A stretch of DNA of 50,708 nucleotides, from contig NC_030993.1 of assembly GCF_000149955.1 (NCBI RefSeq), forward strand, positions 127,873 to 178,580. The letters run 5' to 3'. This document shows positions 1 to 10,270 of this stretch, piece after piece; positions within the stretch are counted from its first letter, which is position 1, and the number at the start of each line of letters is the position of its first letter. The notes below the pieces were generated by a model. That model did not search any database. It worked only from the letters and a program-made list of their open reading frames with translations, and was not told the DNA's origin. The DNA is from Fusarium oxysporum f. sp. lycopersici 4287. Lineage: Eukaryota; Ascomycota; Sordariomycetes; Hypocreales; Nectriaceae. The position numbers were made by a program, and so were the translations under genes.

Positions 1-3000
1 TCACAAAACTGATAACTACCTTTGCGTCACCAGACACGCAGGGCGATCCTGGCACCGTTATTGTTGAACTTCCACCGGACTCTAATATAACAATATCCTC
101 GACTGTCCCAACTATCAGCCGCCCGGCTACACGATTCGCCAGCCCAGCTGCCGCAGGAGACCCAGGTACTGTTTATGTCGATCTGCCGCCAGATTATAAC
201 GTAACCACGACTGCAACCATCGACTCAATCACTAGGGTTAGGACCACTTATAACTCGGCTGCGACACAAGGCGATCCGGGAACTATTGTTATCCAAGTTC
301 CTCCTGATTACAATGTAACTACAACCCAGACCGTCAACACTATCAGTCGGGTCCGGACTTCATATTATCCTGCAGGTACGCAAGGCGACCCTAATACGGT
401 CTTAATACAAGTTCCAGTGGATTATAACGTTACTACCACGGCAACAGTCGACTCAATCACGCGGGTTAGGACAACATATAACCCTGGTGTGACGCAAGGC
501 GATCCGGGTACGGTCATCATCCAGATCCCAGTGGAGTCTAATGTCACCACGACTCAAACCATCAGCACAATCAGCCGGGTTCAGACATCATATTATCCAG
601 CTGGTGTTCAAGGCGATCCCAACACTCTCGTCGTACAAGTCCCACCCTCGTACAACATAACGACCACAAAAACCATCCCTACAATTACTATGGTATCTAC
701 TATTTATGCTGAGCCAGCCAATCAGGGTGACCCCGGCACGGTCTTGATTGAGGTCCCACCATCTCGCAATATCACAACGACACAGACTATCAGCACAATC
801 AGTCGGGTCCAAACATCTTATTATCCTGCAGCAAATCTAGGTGATGCCAACACTGTCCTGGTACAAGTTCCAGTCGACCGCAATGTGACAGTAACCCAGA
901 CTGTTCCTACTATCTCGAGGGCTACTACGATATATAATCCTCCAGCCACGCAAGGAGACCTAGGTACTGTACTAGTTGAGGTCCCCCCATCCTACAATGT
1001 TACAACAACGCAGACAGTTCCCACCATCTCGCGGGTTGCTACTGTGTACAGCGCTCCAGCCGTACAAGGAGACCCAGGAACCATCATCGTTCAAATCCCA
1101 CCTTCATATAATGTTACGACAACGCAGACAGTTCCTACTATCTCGCGGGTTGCTACAGTATATAACCCCCCCGCTGTACAAGGCGACCCTGGAACCATAA
1201 TTGTAGAGCTCCCGCCCTCATATAATGTTACGACAACGCAGACGGTTCCCACCATCTCACAAGTTGCTACTGTATACAGCGCTCCAGCCGTCCAAGGAGA
1301 CCCAGGAACCGTCATCGTTCAAATGCCCCCTGCTTATAACATCACATCTACCCAAACAGTTTCCACTATCAACCAGGTTATGACAAGCTTTGTGCCCGCT
1401 ACAGCACCAGGCAGCCCGGGGACTGTTCTCATCCAAGTCCCCCTTCCTGTCAGCTCGACACTGACAACTATTGCCCCACCAATTGTCAGCTCTGCCATCA
1501 TCAAGTCCACTTCTTCAAGCACGAGCACCAGCAGTAAGATGCCCCAGGCTTCTTTCGGCCCCACATTCGACTGCGATGGTTATGGCTACACAATTTCAAC
1601 TCTTCTCGGCAACACTCTTACACAGGTCAATCTAAACACGGGTCAACGTACGACAATTAAGAGTGGCATTGGTCCAGGCGGTACCCTTCTCAATGTTGCT
1701 GGGGTCGCAGGTGCCATCAATGCTATCGGTTTCAACAAGCTTGATTACTACATCTATGGTACGGTCAACCAAGGTCTCGTGAACGGACTGCTCTGCGGCC
1801 TTCTTGGGTGCCCTTCATCCCAACTCATCCGCATCGCTAAGAATGGTGCATACGAGACATTGCCGCTTACTATTCCGTCCAACATGATTGATATGGGTGA
1901 CGTTGATGATCAGGGGCGATTCTGGGTTTCCGAAAATGGAAAGAAGTGGTGGTGTATCGATGTTAATCCTGCCTCGCCTACGTTTGGCAAGCTTCTTAGC
2001 AGCGGTACATCAGCTACTGATATTCTTGCTGGCGTGGGCGATTGGGCGTACGTGCCCGGCGGAGGTGACTACCTCTATGCCGTGCAAGCCTCAGCCATCG
2101 AATCTGGTCTTCTTCGTACGAATATTGTCCGCTGGTCACGCACAACCCACACATGGGAGCGCTATCAGTCATATCCTAACCTCGTTCTCACTGCTACAAA
2201 TCTGGTCTGGGGCGCTGTCATGGCAGGACCGAATACCCTGTGGGCACAGGAGAATTTACTCGGCCAGACATGGAGGTTTACTATCGGGAGCAGCGCTAAT
2301 CCTACTCCTATACCAGGGGGTTCTATCCTCAACCTGCAGGGCGATGGTGCTAGGTGCCCAGATGCAAAGACTGTCTTTGGCCCACCATTTAAATGTGACG
2401 GTAATGGATATGTCATGTCCAATCTACTTGGTAACACTCTTACGCAAGTCAATCTCAACGATGGCACCCGCTCTACGGTGGCCAACGGTATTGGCCCTGG
2501 TATCATCAACGCTATCGGTTATAATACTCTCGACAATTATATCTACGGTATGGTCATCCAAGGGCTTAGCTCAAGTCTCATCCGCATTGCCCAGGACGGT
2601 GCCTATGAGATCCTACCGGTTACGATTCCTTCAATTATCATCGATATGGGCGATGTCGACAACCAAGGACGCCTTTGGGTATCTGAGAGCGGAAAGAGAT
2701 GGTGGTGTATCGACGTTAATCCTTCTTCGTCGACATTCAGCACGCTACTGAAGAGTGGCACGTCTACTGCCGATATCCTCTCAGGTGTAGGTGACTGGGC
2801 CTACATAGCCGGCGCTGGAAACTATCTATATGCCGTACAGGCCTCGGTCATTGAGTCAGGCCTTCTTCGTACAAACATTGTGCGATGGTCACTTACAACA
2901 CAGACTTGGGAACGCTATCAGTCATACAGCAACTTCGTCCTTACAAGCTTGAACCTCAACTGGGGAGCTGTAATGGGAGGCCCAGGCGGCACTTTATACG

Positions 3001-4262
3001 CACAGGAAAATCTGCTTGGGCAGACGTGGAAGTTCACTCTAGGAAGTACTTCCAACCCTACGTCTTTACCGGGAGGTACTATTCTCAATCTCTCAGGTGA
3101 TGGTGCCAGATGCGTAGGTTTGGACCCCACTACGATAAACCTGCCTCCCTCGACCACAGTCACTGTTACCACCACCGTTTCAACCATTTCTCAGGTTTTG
3201 ACGACGATAGCAATGCCCAGCAGTCAAGGAGATCCTGCTACGGCCATCGTTCAAGTACCTGCCCCTTACAACGTCACGACAACGCAGACGGTTAGTACTC
3301 TCACCAAGGCCACAACTGTTTTTGAGTCTGCAACGGCTCTGGGCAGTCCCGGCACCATCCTCATCCAGTATCCTCTCCCCTACACTGTTACGATAACCAC
3401 AAACGGTGGTACAACAATCAATGGCCCAGTTACATCAACTCTATCGCCTGGTCAACCTGGTGATCCTGCCACCGTGATTATTGCAACTCCAAGTTCTCCC
3501 CCAGCTGCGGCAACATCCTCTGCCGCTGCTCAACCTGCATTGAAGTGCGACGTCTACGGTTACCTCATGCAAAAGACTGCATTCTACCGTGTTGATCTCA
3601 CTAGTGGAAAAACTACTCTCATCAATGCTCTTGTTGGACCCGGTGGCAATATCAACGCTATTGGATACAATAAGTTCGACAATTTCATTTACGGCATGTT
3701 GCAGGATAGCACAGGTACGCAAGTTATCCGCATTGCTGGTGATGGTTCCTACACCCTTCTGGCTGCACGCACCTCAGACCGTAGTGTCAATATGGGCGAT
3801 ATCGACAATCTAGGCCGATACTGGATTGCTACATCTGCAAAGGCTTGGTGGTGCATCGACCTCATGCCGGGCTCAGCAACCTATGGAAAGATCATCATGA
3901 GCGGCACTGCTGTTACTACTCTGACTGCAGCTGACTGGGCTTTTGTGCCTGGCGGTGGTGATTATATGTATGCAGTTATGGTCGACAGTGGTGGCTTAAC
4001 CTCAACTCTAGGCCGTTTCAGTCGTACCTCATACACCTGGACGACTGTTAAAGCGTATGGTAATGTTGCCGGTTCAAACTTCTGGGGTGCCGTATATGCT
4101 TCTCAGGACGGAAACCTGTATGGCTCTGAAAATAACAGCGGTCAAATCTTCAAATTTCCTGTGGCACCAACAGCAGGTAACCCTGTTTTCATTGCAACAG
4201 GTCCTGCGTCCAGCTCTAACGATGGAGCGAGGTGCATTGACAGCCAAACTCTCCCAGTCTAG
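1..4262 (+). CDS. Large repeat-rich cell-surface protein with three DUF6923-like modules (5' end outside window)
   Basis: The frame is open from base 3 to the TAG at 4260-4262, giving at least 1419 residues; the start and any signal peptide lie upstream of the window. The order is twelve 38-residue units (consensus YNVTTTQTVPTISRVATVYN followed by a QGDPGTVIVQVP-type strand), a Ser/Thr-rich linker, two beta-propeller-like DUF6923 modules (from about 1555 and 2385, each opening with FGPxFxCDGxGY and closing with DGARC), three more diverged repeats, and a third module (about 3540-4250) ending DGARCIDSQ. Tandem Thr/Pro-rich repeats ahead of globular modules suggest a glycosylated wall-attached adhesin. 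No GPI signal is seen at the C-terminus, which ends soon after the last module. The repeats make this a single long open exon in the visible part. Family naming is from memory of DUF6923; the molecular function is unknown. Confidence 0.8.
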   Translation, partial: TKLITTFASPDTQGDPGTVIVELPPDSNITISSTVPTISRPATRFASPAAAGDPGTVYVDLPPDYNVTTTATIDSITRVRTTYNSAATQGDPGTIVIQVPPDYNVTTTQTVNTISRVRTSYYPAGTQGDPNTVLIQVPVDYNVTTTATVDSITRVRTTYNPGVTQGDPGTVIIQIPVESNVTTTQTISTISRVQTSYYPAGVQGDPNTLVVQVPPSYNITTTKTIPTITMVSTIYAEPANQGDPGTVLIEVPPSRNITTTQTISTISRVQTSYYPAANLGDANTVLVQVPVDRNVTVTQTVPTISRATTIYNPPATQGDLGTVLVEVPPSYNVTTTQTVPTISRVATVYSAPAVQGDPGTIIVQIPPSYNVTTTQTVPTISRVATVYNPPAVQGDPGTIIVELPPSYNVTTTQTVPTISQVATVYSAPAVQGDPGTVIVQMPPAYNITSTQTVSTINQVMTSFVPATAPGSPGTVLIQVPLPVSSTLTTIAPPIVSSAIIKSTSSSTSTSSKMPQASFGPTFDCDGYGYTISTLLGNTLTQVNLNTGQRTTIKSGIGPGGTLLNVAGVAGAINAIGFNKLDYYIYGTVNQGLVNGLLCGLLGCPSSQLIRIAKNGAYETLPLTIPSNMIDMGDVDDQGRFWVSENGKKWWCIDVNPASPTFGKLLSSGTSATDILAGVGDWAYVPGGGDYLYAVQASAIESGLLRTNIVRWSRTTHTWERYQSYPNLVLTATNLVWGAVMAGPNTLWAQENLLGQTWRFTIGSSANPTPIPGGSILNLQGDGARCPDAKTVFGPPFKCDGNGYVMSNLLGNTLTQVNLNDGTRSTVANGIGPGIINAIGYNTLDNYIYGMVIQGLSSSLIRIAQDGAYEILPVTIPSIIIDMGDVDNQGRLWVSESGKRWWCIDVNPSSSTFSTLLKSGTSTADILSGVGDWAYIAGAGNYLYAVQASVIESGLLRTNIVRWSLTTQTWERYQSYSNFVLTSLNLNWGAVMGGPGGTLYAQENLLGQTWKFTLGSTSNPTSLPGGTILNLSGDGARCVGLDPTTINLPPSTTVTVTTTVSTISQVLTTIAMPSSQGDPATAIVQVPAPYNVTTTQTVSTLTKATTVFESATALGSPGTILIQYPLPYTVTITTNGGTTINGPVTSTLSPGQPGDPATVIIATPSSPPAAATSSAAAQPALKCDVYGYLMQKTAFYRVDLTSGKTTLINALVGPGGNINAIGYNKFDNFIYGMLQDSTGTQVIRIAGDGSYTLLAARTSDRSVNMGDIDNLGRYWIATSAKAWWCIDLMPGSATYGKIIMSGTAVTTLTAADWAFVPGGGDYMYAVMVDSGGLTSTLGRFSRTSYTWTTVKAYGNVAGSNFWGAVYASQDGNLYGSENNSGQIFKFPVAPTAGNPVFIATGPASSSNDGARCIDSQTLPV
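81..1448 (+). repeat. Twelve in-register 114-bp coding repeats
   Basis: Units start at 81, 195, 309, 423, 537, 651, 765, 879, 993, 1107, 1221 and 1335, exactly 114 bp (38 codons) apart, with a partial unit before 81. Units at 993 and 1221 are nearly identical in DNA and share a YSAPAVQGD variant that alternates with YNPPAVQGD at 1107. This suggests recent duplication of a two-unit block. The exact spacing shows that no indel has been tolerated. Confidence 0.9.
3153..3491 (+). repeat. Three diverged 114-bp repeats between DUF6923-like modules 2 and 3
   Basis: Units start at 3153, 3267 and 3381, again 114 bp apart. The last is degenerate (TTNGGTTINGPV in place of the usual core) and runs into an Ala/Ser/Pro linker. 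Confidence 0.75.
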
Positions 4263-5676
4263 GACGCAAACTCAACCATTGACAAATTTCCTATGTATAT
4301 CTTGTACGGTTAGCTTCGTATCCCTTCTTCATCAGCTTCGTTTCCTATGTTCACATATCATGGCCAGCTATTAATCAGTTTGGTCACCGCCTTGTTTCCT
4401 TTGTCTTGATTGTCTACATGACATTTTGCGCTACATGCTGCTACCTTATCTCCTATGTTTGTATTATATAATTTATGTATCAATAGTGAATTGGCGCTAT
4501 CCTGTTTCCAATAAATTGGCAATTCTTCTGTACTGAAATCTTGAAGTGACAGTACACAAAGTTCAAGTATATGAAGCATCAAAATAGTGCATGAAAAGCT
4601 AGACAATCGCCACTGATGGTTATAACTTGAGAACGTAGGTTGCAGGACTGATTTCAAAGGAATCGAGCTATCCATCGTAAGTGAACCGAAGAGATGTTAG
4701 AAGGCCTGCCATTATTGAAGAAAGAGACAAATGACAAGAACAGTTGGGATTGAAGACGGATGAGAAGTTGAAGTTACAATGAGATAATGGAAATTTTGAA
4801 TAGAACGATGATGGTGGTGCCGGATGAGCCTGACAAGGCTCTGTATCTTTCGTCGATGAAGGGGTAGTAGGACTGCCGGCGCGTCAGTTTCCAGTGCCCA
4901 CAGGTTGTCTGAAAGCCTCAGAATAGTGTGCCCTTTGAGGTGCTCTCATTTGCCCTTCTCTAGGGAGAGCAAGTGCCCGAAGTCGAAGCAAAATCCACCA
5001 CGGATCCGTCATTGAAATTAGCCTCCTTGGCCACGCCGTCTGCCATTTTCATAGTAGGTTCGGGCAATATACACCTGTCTATAGTACCTAAATGGGGTAA
5101 TATTGCCGGTGATTTCTCATGGTCATCATGCTGTGTCATTAGTCTGGGTTGTCTCACGTGAATACGGTGCAAAATTCAGTAGCTCTTGGTGTTTTTCGTA
5201 GTCGCATAATGACAGGACCTACTGAGTACACGTGATGCTCTGTAATAGGTTTACTATTAGTAGCTGAGGTAGGCAGCTTTTTTTTGTTTTTTGCACTAAT
5301 TGAGTGAACTGACCATCAATAAAAGATCCAAAGAGACAATGATGTATTAGCCTATGAAGTTGAAGACTCTTAGTAGGAAGCAATTGGGCAAGAGGGTAAA
5401 ATGTTCGTGACACATACTCAAACAGAACAAAATAACGAGAATGCGCCAATTAGAAGAATTAAAACTTAAACTAAAAACTAATAAAAGAAAAGAAAAGTGC
5501 GAAATAAGAAGCAGATCATAGTCTTCAGGCTAGTAGACGCTCTGCAAGCAATCTTGCCGAGCTGCTGCTTAGTAAAGGATATAATTAGTGCTCGCCATGG
5601 CCTTTAAAGCAAATAGGGAAGCTATGGAAAGCGCGCTACTAATAGAATTAAGCCCGGCAAAGGGTGTTCTTAAAGA
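4263..5676. other. Intergenic, no convincing gene
   Basis: This is the space between two convergent genes. It is AT-rich with short unrelated open frames on both strands. A GTG-started frame at 4973-5161 has no recognisable similarity. No tRNA, repeat or terminator structure was recognised. Confidence 0.5.
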
Positions 5677-7014
5677 CTAGTTTGTACACTTAACAGGAGG
5701 CATACCAAGCTCCTTTAAAGCTTTACTAAGTGACGTATTTTCCATAGTCTCAATGGCAGCTATCACGCCCTCTGCGCTATGAATATCTGCAACGTGTATA
5801 TACACATTTTGGTTAGCTTTCGCAAGTTCCTGGAACCGGTCTTTAATGAACTTGAGCGCTGCATCTCCGTCACTGCCTCCCTTAAATTGGGGAAACCATT
5901 TCGACAGCGGCGACTGCAGAATCTTGTTTCTAAAGGCCGAGACATTTGACAAAATGACGAAGAATGGCGTTTGGGTGAACCATCTTGAGTTGACCAACGA
6001 GCTAAAGAGCAGGATATCCTCGTGGAGCCTGTTTATGGTCTCATCTTCCAGCAGACTCTGGTCATAGATGGCCAGGTCAGAGATAAAAAGAAGACAGGCT
6101 GCGTCATCCACCAAAATGTGAATCCATTTTCGTCTCTGTGTTGACCTATCCGTGATTTGTAAAAATCGCATCGTGTGGCTGTCTCGATGGATGAGAGCCT
6201 CCTGGGCCACTGGCTCCAAACGGCGCTGGTCAAAGTGGAACCAGTCATGCTCTGTAGGGACGTACTCTGGCGCAAAGATTCGCTTCAAGAGCTTACTCAG
6301 ATTACCATTTCCAGTGCAGGGGCAAGTAAGGATATGCGGAAAGCGGCCATTCAAGAATCGTTGCTCGATGTTTTCGAGGTTATGGCCAAACTGCTTAAGC
6401 GCGAGCCGCAGTTCCTCGTCGCAATACAAGCTCACCATGCTTTCAACCGTTTCTTCACCTTCTGGTTCCTCGCGCGACATAAGCTCCTTGACACGCCCCA
6501 GGACTGGATCGACATTAATCCATTCTGGATAGCCCGCACATTCTTCAACAATCAGCAAGCATTCCCGGCACATCGACGCGACGAAGCGCCTCGCCTCGAC
6601 CCGAACATTTGCGCATTCGTCATTGGAAAGCGGGAGCTCAAGAAGGCGGGTTTGCTTCAAAAAAAGACCCTTGTCGTGCTCACCGCCGAAAAGGACGATC
6701 TTTAATTGCCGTTTCCTCCGCTGGGACTCGGCAGCGAGGTATCTGTCAATGGCACGGGTCCGCGCCTCCGCCTCGTCAGGATAGCTGGGCATTGGTAGAA
6801 AGTCCCCTTCCTCCGAACTTGGAGGCTCTAGAGGTATCATGGATTGCAAGAATGGTGAGCGGGTGCGGAGGCCCTCCCACCACCGTGCGCAGCTGCTCTC
6901 GGCCCGGGTACGTCGGCTTCCGGCTCCTTGACTGGTAATGGGATTTGGACATTTGAGACTGTCCTCGTCAATACCGGATGTATTTGTGTAATCATTTTCC
7001 TTTTCGCGGTTCAT
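5677..7014 (-). CDS. G-alpha-like protein lacking GTP-binding motifs (pseudo-GTPase)
   Basis: This is a single exon of 445 residues starting at the ATG at 7014-7012. From about residue 103 to the end it aligns by eye along a heterotrimeric G-protein alpha subunit: KIVLFGGEHDKGLFLKQTRL sits where the P-loop GAGESGKST-LKQ belongs, RRKWIH follows the switch II position, then ISDLAIYDQSLLEDETINRL, LVNSRWF and the KWFPQFKGG stretch. The nucleotide-binding elements are gone: the P-loop lacks GKST, DVGGQ is replaced by QITDR, NKxD reads SNVS and TCAT reads ADIH. The N-terminus is about 100 residues long, polar, and lacks the MGxxxS myristoylation site. It probably cannot bind GTP normally and may be a scaffold or a decoy at receptors or effectors; that role is inference. 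The reading frame is intact, so it has not simply decayed. Confidence 0.75.
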   Translation of the reverse strand: MNREKENDYTNTSGIDEDSLKCPNPITSQGAGSRRTRAESSCARWWEGLRTRSPFLQSMIPLEPPSSEEGDFLPMPSYPDEAEARTRAIDRYLAAESQRRKRQLKIVLFGGEHDKGLFLKQTRLLELPLSNDECANVRVEARRFVASMCRECLLIVEECAGYPEWINVDPVLGRVKELMSREEPEGEETVESMVSLYCDEELRLALKQFGHNLENIEQRFLNGRFPHILTCPCTGNGNLSKLLKRIFAPEYVPTEHDWFHFDQRRLEPVAQEALIHRDSHTMRFLQITDRSTQRRKWIHILVDDAACLLFISDLAIYDQSLLEDETINRLHEDILLFSSLVNSRWFTQTPFFVILSNVSAFRNKILQSPLSKWFPQFKGGSDGDAALKFIKDRFQELAKANQNVYIHVADIHSAEGVIAAIETMENTSLSKALKELGMPPVKCTN

Positions 7015-7568
7015 GACGGTTTTAAGTACGCGATATAACAGGTGGTCGTAAAAGAAATGGAGGGAAGTGGAGGGAAGTGGACGGGCCGGCCCATGACCCC
7101 GCTGACTCGTTCGCTGCGGCCGCTGCCTGATTAGGCTGAAGGCAAGATGATCTTCACAAAGACCATGTCGTCGCGCCCGATGGGAGTGCCAAAATGCTAT
7201 TAAGTCATATGATCAATGCAGAAGGCAACTGCTGCAGTATTGAGCAGATTTTATTGGGTCAAAGTCTACCCTGGCTTCTATTAAAATATCTAGTATATTA
7301 AGGCAGAGAATGAATGCAGGTTTGAGATTTAATATAGGCCATGGTGAAATGTCGATGCTACCTTAAGTTCTTAAGGATACAGAGTGGTTAAGCGGCGACT
7401 TTGGAAGGGTAAGGAATCTCTGCACACTATCTCTTCTATAAATAAACATATGATTCATTTGCTACACACTTCTGATCTCCTCTGTTTTGAGATAAGATGA
7501 GGTTTTCATTTTATAGGCTATGCTTAATAACATCTAAGAATCTAAGTTCTCTGCCACGTCTGCTAGTC
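7015..7568. other. Intergenic, nothing recognised
   Basis: This stretch lies upstream of the G-alpha-like gene and downstream of the FolD-like gene. Two copies of GGAGGGAAGTGG lie near 7060-7080. The rest is AT-rich with no coding signal. Confidence 0.4.
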
Positions 7569-8662
7569 TCACATGGTTAAGCAACAACACCCTCGCAGCT
7601 CTTCCTTTGCAATCATCTGCTTTGCCTTGATCGTCCGCTCCATCATGATCCATAACAAGATGGGAAGGACTCCTCCCGGTGTCGGAGCAATTGCTAGATC
7701 ACTCCTGTCAAAGAGAGAGTGGCTCACATCGCCGATGACGCCCTTTTCTGTAGCATAGAAGCCAAGATCAACCAAGACACTCACTTCTGGCTTGACCATG
7801 GACGCTTGATGAAACCGGGTCCACGATGCATTTCCGAGATGATTATGGAAGCGCGTGGTCTCTGAACTTCCTTCTGAAGAGCTTCACGTTTGTCTTGACT
7901 GGCATCATAGGATGGATCGAAGTCTTTAGACGCGCTTACGTAGGGGAATTGGCGCTTCATCTGCTTGATGAACTCTTTCGTAATGATGTTCCCAAAACCG
8001 ACAATCTGGATTCTGGCCTGCTGTGCCGACTCTAGCAGCCCATACCTGGCCAACAAGCGGACCAAGGCGTCTGCAGCAATATTGTCGGCCTGGCATTTAG
8101 CGTACTCCTCAATGTTCTTAACAGGATCGATATATCCCATGATCTCTGGTTCATTTAACTGGTGCGGCAGCGGGCGCTGTATAAGGATGCCGTGGATTTG
8201 AGGGTTCTTGTTCAGCTTCTTGACTTGGCTCATGACCTGTATTGTTGGTGCGTCGACGGGCATCTCATATACCCAATAGCTGACGCCAGCCTATTACGCG
8301 GTGGGTCAATTGAGCTCTGTAAGGCAGACGCCGGGGAGTATCTTATGCCACATCGCAGCTATTGTCCTCAATCCGGTCCCTGATCGGGATGGGGAAACTG
8401 TTGAACTTACCCGTGCAGCAACGTGAGCCTTGATCTTGACATAGTCTACTGCCTCAGTGCCTGTGTTAAAGAAGATAACGGCCATGACTGGCTTGACGCC
8501 ACCTTTCTCAGCTTTTCGACGACACCAGCGTTCAATGTCCCGCACGACCAGGTCTCCCGTGAGAAGACGGGCGGAGCCGTTCTGGAACCCTAACGGGGGA
8601 GTTAGAAGCTCAAAGCCTTCCATTGTCGCTTTATCTGTTTGTTTGGCAAAGGGTGGAAGCAA
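7569..8662 (-). CDS. FolD-like methylenetetrahydrofolate dehydrogenase/cyclohydrolase, frameshifted
   Basis: Exon 1 is 8662-8411 (an in-frame Met at the MEGFELL position is an alternative start). The intron is 8410-8291 (GTAAGT donor, AATAG acceptor), and exon 2 runs from 8290. The protein shows the FolD hallmarks YVKIKAHVAA (catalytic Tyr and Lys), GILIQRPLP, a nucleotide-binding fold near IQIVGFGNI and GDVSHSL...PTPGGVLP near the end. Near 7800-7806 the frame shifts: the chain continues as MVKPEVSVLVDLGFYATEKG in another frame, and one missing base accounts for it, since no intron fits there. The usual KDVDG active-site motif reads KNIEE and the GRSxIVGxP loop is absent, so normal folate chemistry is doubtful even without the frameshift. 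A sequencing indel cannot be excluded. It is probably co-oriented with the reductase upstream. Confidence 0.65.
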
Positions 8663-8781
8663 GACGTAGGTGCTAGGTTAGCTTTTGAATTCCTATGCCA
8701 TATGCAGGGATCACTGGGGGTTGAATGGGGGACGAAGAAGTAGGACAAAGGCTGGGGTGGACCCTGCACGTGCCACGGAAA

Positions 8782-8790
8782 TCTGGGGAC
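8782..8790 (+). promoter_or_regulatory. CreA-type site TCTGGGGAC upstream of the FolD-like gene
   Basis: CTGGGG matches the SYGGRG consensus of the fungal carbon-catabolite repressor CreA/Cre1. It lies about 120 bp upstream of the minus-strand start at 8662. Short motifs occur by chance, so this rests on recurrence in other promoters of the window. Confidence 0.3.
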
Positions 8791-8964
8791 CAATAAGGAA
8801 GGACACCATCTCCGAGTCAACAGAGCAAGTAAGCTAATATTAATACTACTTATCTGTCTCCTAAATAAATATAAAGTCTTTAGGTCTTAGTTATGTAAAG
8901 TCAATAATACTCTCTGTTTTATCATCTTTTAGTCTTTTAATAGACTATGTGTTATTCCCCTGTC

Positions 8965-10270
8965 CTAAACCTTGTAAACAATCTTATAGTTTGAGATACT
9001 ACCGTCACGGTACTCCTGAAATCCCCGGGATACGTCGTCAAAACCGTTCTTGAAGAGCTTATAAGAGTTTGGCTTAATCTGGCCCGAAGAAAGAAGCGTA
9101 GGTAACTTCTGAAAGAAATCCGAAGCAAGTTTGTGGTCTTCTTGACTAGCCTATTAGACTCGTAAGCTTTTACATCCATTCCATCTCATTGATGCACGTG
9201 CTTACCGGCCAGTGGAATTTCCCATAGCGATGCTCTTTCAAAAAAGCTGTCCAGACGAGAACGTCAGTAATCTTGACACCCTTAGCCACCTGTTCGGTAT
9301 TAGCTTTGCCGGGGCGGACGGTGCAGAGGACGCCGTCTTGGTGAGAGATTGCGCGTGAGGCCGTGTTGGAAGAGGTCGTGTTTCCGATAGTATCAAACAC
9401 GTATCGAAGACCGGGAGCTGTCTGTCGGATCTTTTCAACCACCTGCGGGTCTCGATAGTCGAATGCTTCTATCGCTCCATAAGACTTGACAAGATCGTGA
9501 TGCTTTGGACTGCAGGTCGTAATGACTTTCAGCCCGTTCAATCTCGCAATTTGGATCGCATAAAGCCCTACACTTGCTATACTATGATTAGCCACAAAGG
9601 TGAACAAGCAGAAAATCGTGACGGAATGACCTACAGCTGCCACCCCAAATCAGAACCGCAGGTTTTTCTTCACCGCTGGTGTCAATGGCTAGACAGTCTT
9701 TTGAAAAGAGACTGAGTACAGCTGTGCAGGACGCGAGGGGAATGGTAGATGCTGCCTCTGGGCTCAGCTGCTGAGGAACTGGAAAGCAAATTCGTTCATC
9801 AGCAATGGTGTACTGGCTGTATCCCCCAAGACCCTTGATGTCTCCTAGGTCTCAGGTCAGTCATCCATTGGGGTACACAACAGTAACTCTGGAAGATGCT
9901 AGAACCCACCTCCCCAGATCAATCCCGCAATGGTCGTTCCCTTGGCGATTCTTGTCACATTCGGACCGATTTCTTCGACCACGCCAACAAAGTCGCAGCC
10001 CAGGATGGCACCATCACCGAAGGCGTTGCTGTCAAATGACTGGACTGCATATGATTTGGTTAGTAGTGCATGAATGGGAGCCGGCAATCTTGGCCATGAT
10101 TGAAGCGAGGAAGTCTTACCATCTGTTGGGTTCTGGGCTACGCAAGACACTTTGACCAAAAGCTGATGCTCGCCAGGCTTGGGCACGGGTACCGTCTCTT
10201 TGACAAGCCTTGGGGTGCTAGTACTGTCGAGCCTGATAACCAGGGCCTCGGCAGATGCTGGAAGTGACAT
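8965..10270 (-). CDS. MDR-family (zinc-type alcohol dehydrogenase/enoyl reductase-like) oxidoreductase
   Basis: There are five exons: 10270-10120, 10044-9910, 9844-9635, 9576-9206 and 9150-8965. Phases and sequence continue across every joint; for example, NPTDV is restored at joint 1 and LIWGGSSSVGLYAIQIA at joint 3. The N-terminal GroES-like fold (LGCDFVGVVEEIG) is followed by a Rossmann NAD(P)H domain and a C-terminus ending SNYKIVYKV. There is no catalytic zinc ligand pattern, so it belongs with the LovC/ToxD-like trans-enoyl reductase and quinone-reductase branch of medium-chain reductases, not the zinc alcohol dehydrogenases. The substrate is unknown. No polyketide synthase is present in the window, so a stand-alone enoyl or quinone reductase is the safer reading. 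Confidence 0.8.

Noticed and set aside
1888..2751. A 287-codon open frame overlapping the surface protein on the same strand
   Set aside because: It is a shadow of the biased repeat and DUF6923 coding sequence; the main frame carries the domain similarity.
4973..5161. Short GTG-started frame in the first intergenic region
   Set aside because: No ATG, no recognisable family and no splice partners.
6152..6705. Long plus-strand frames over the G-alpha-like gene
   Set aside because: They lie antisense to a gene with clear family similarity and show none themselves.
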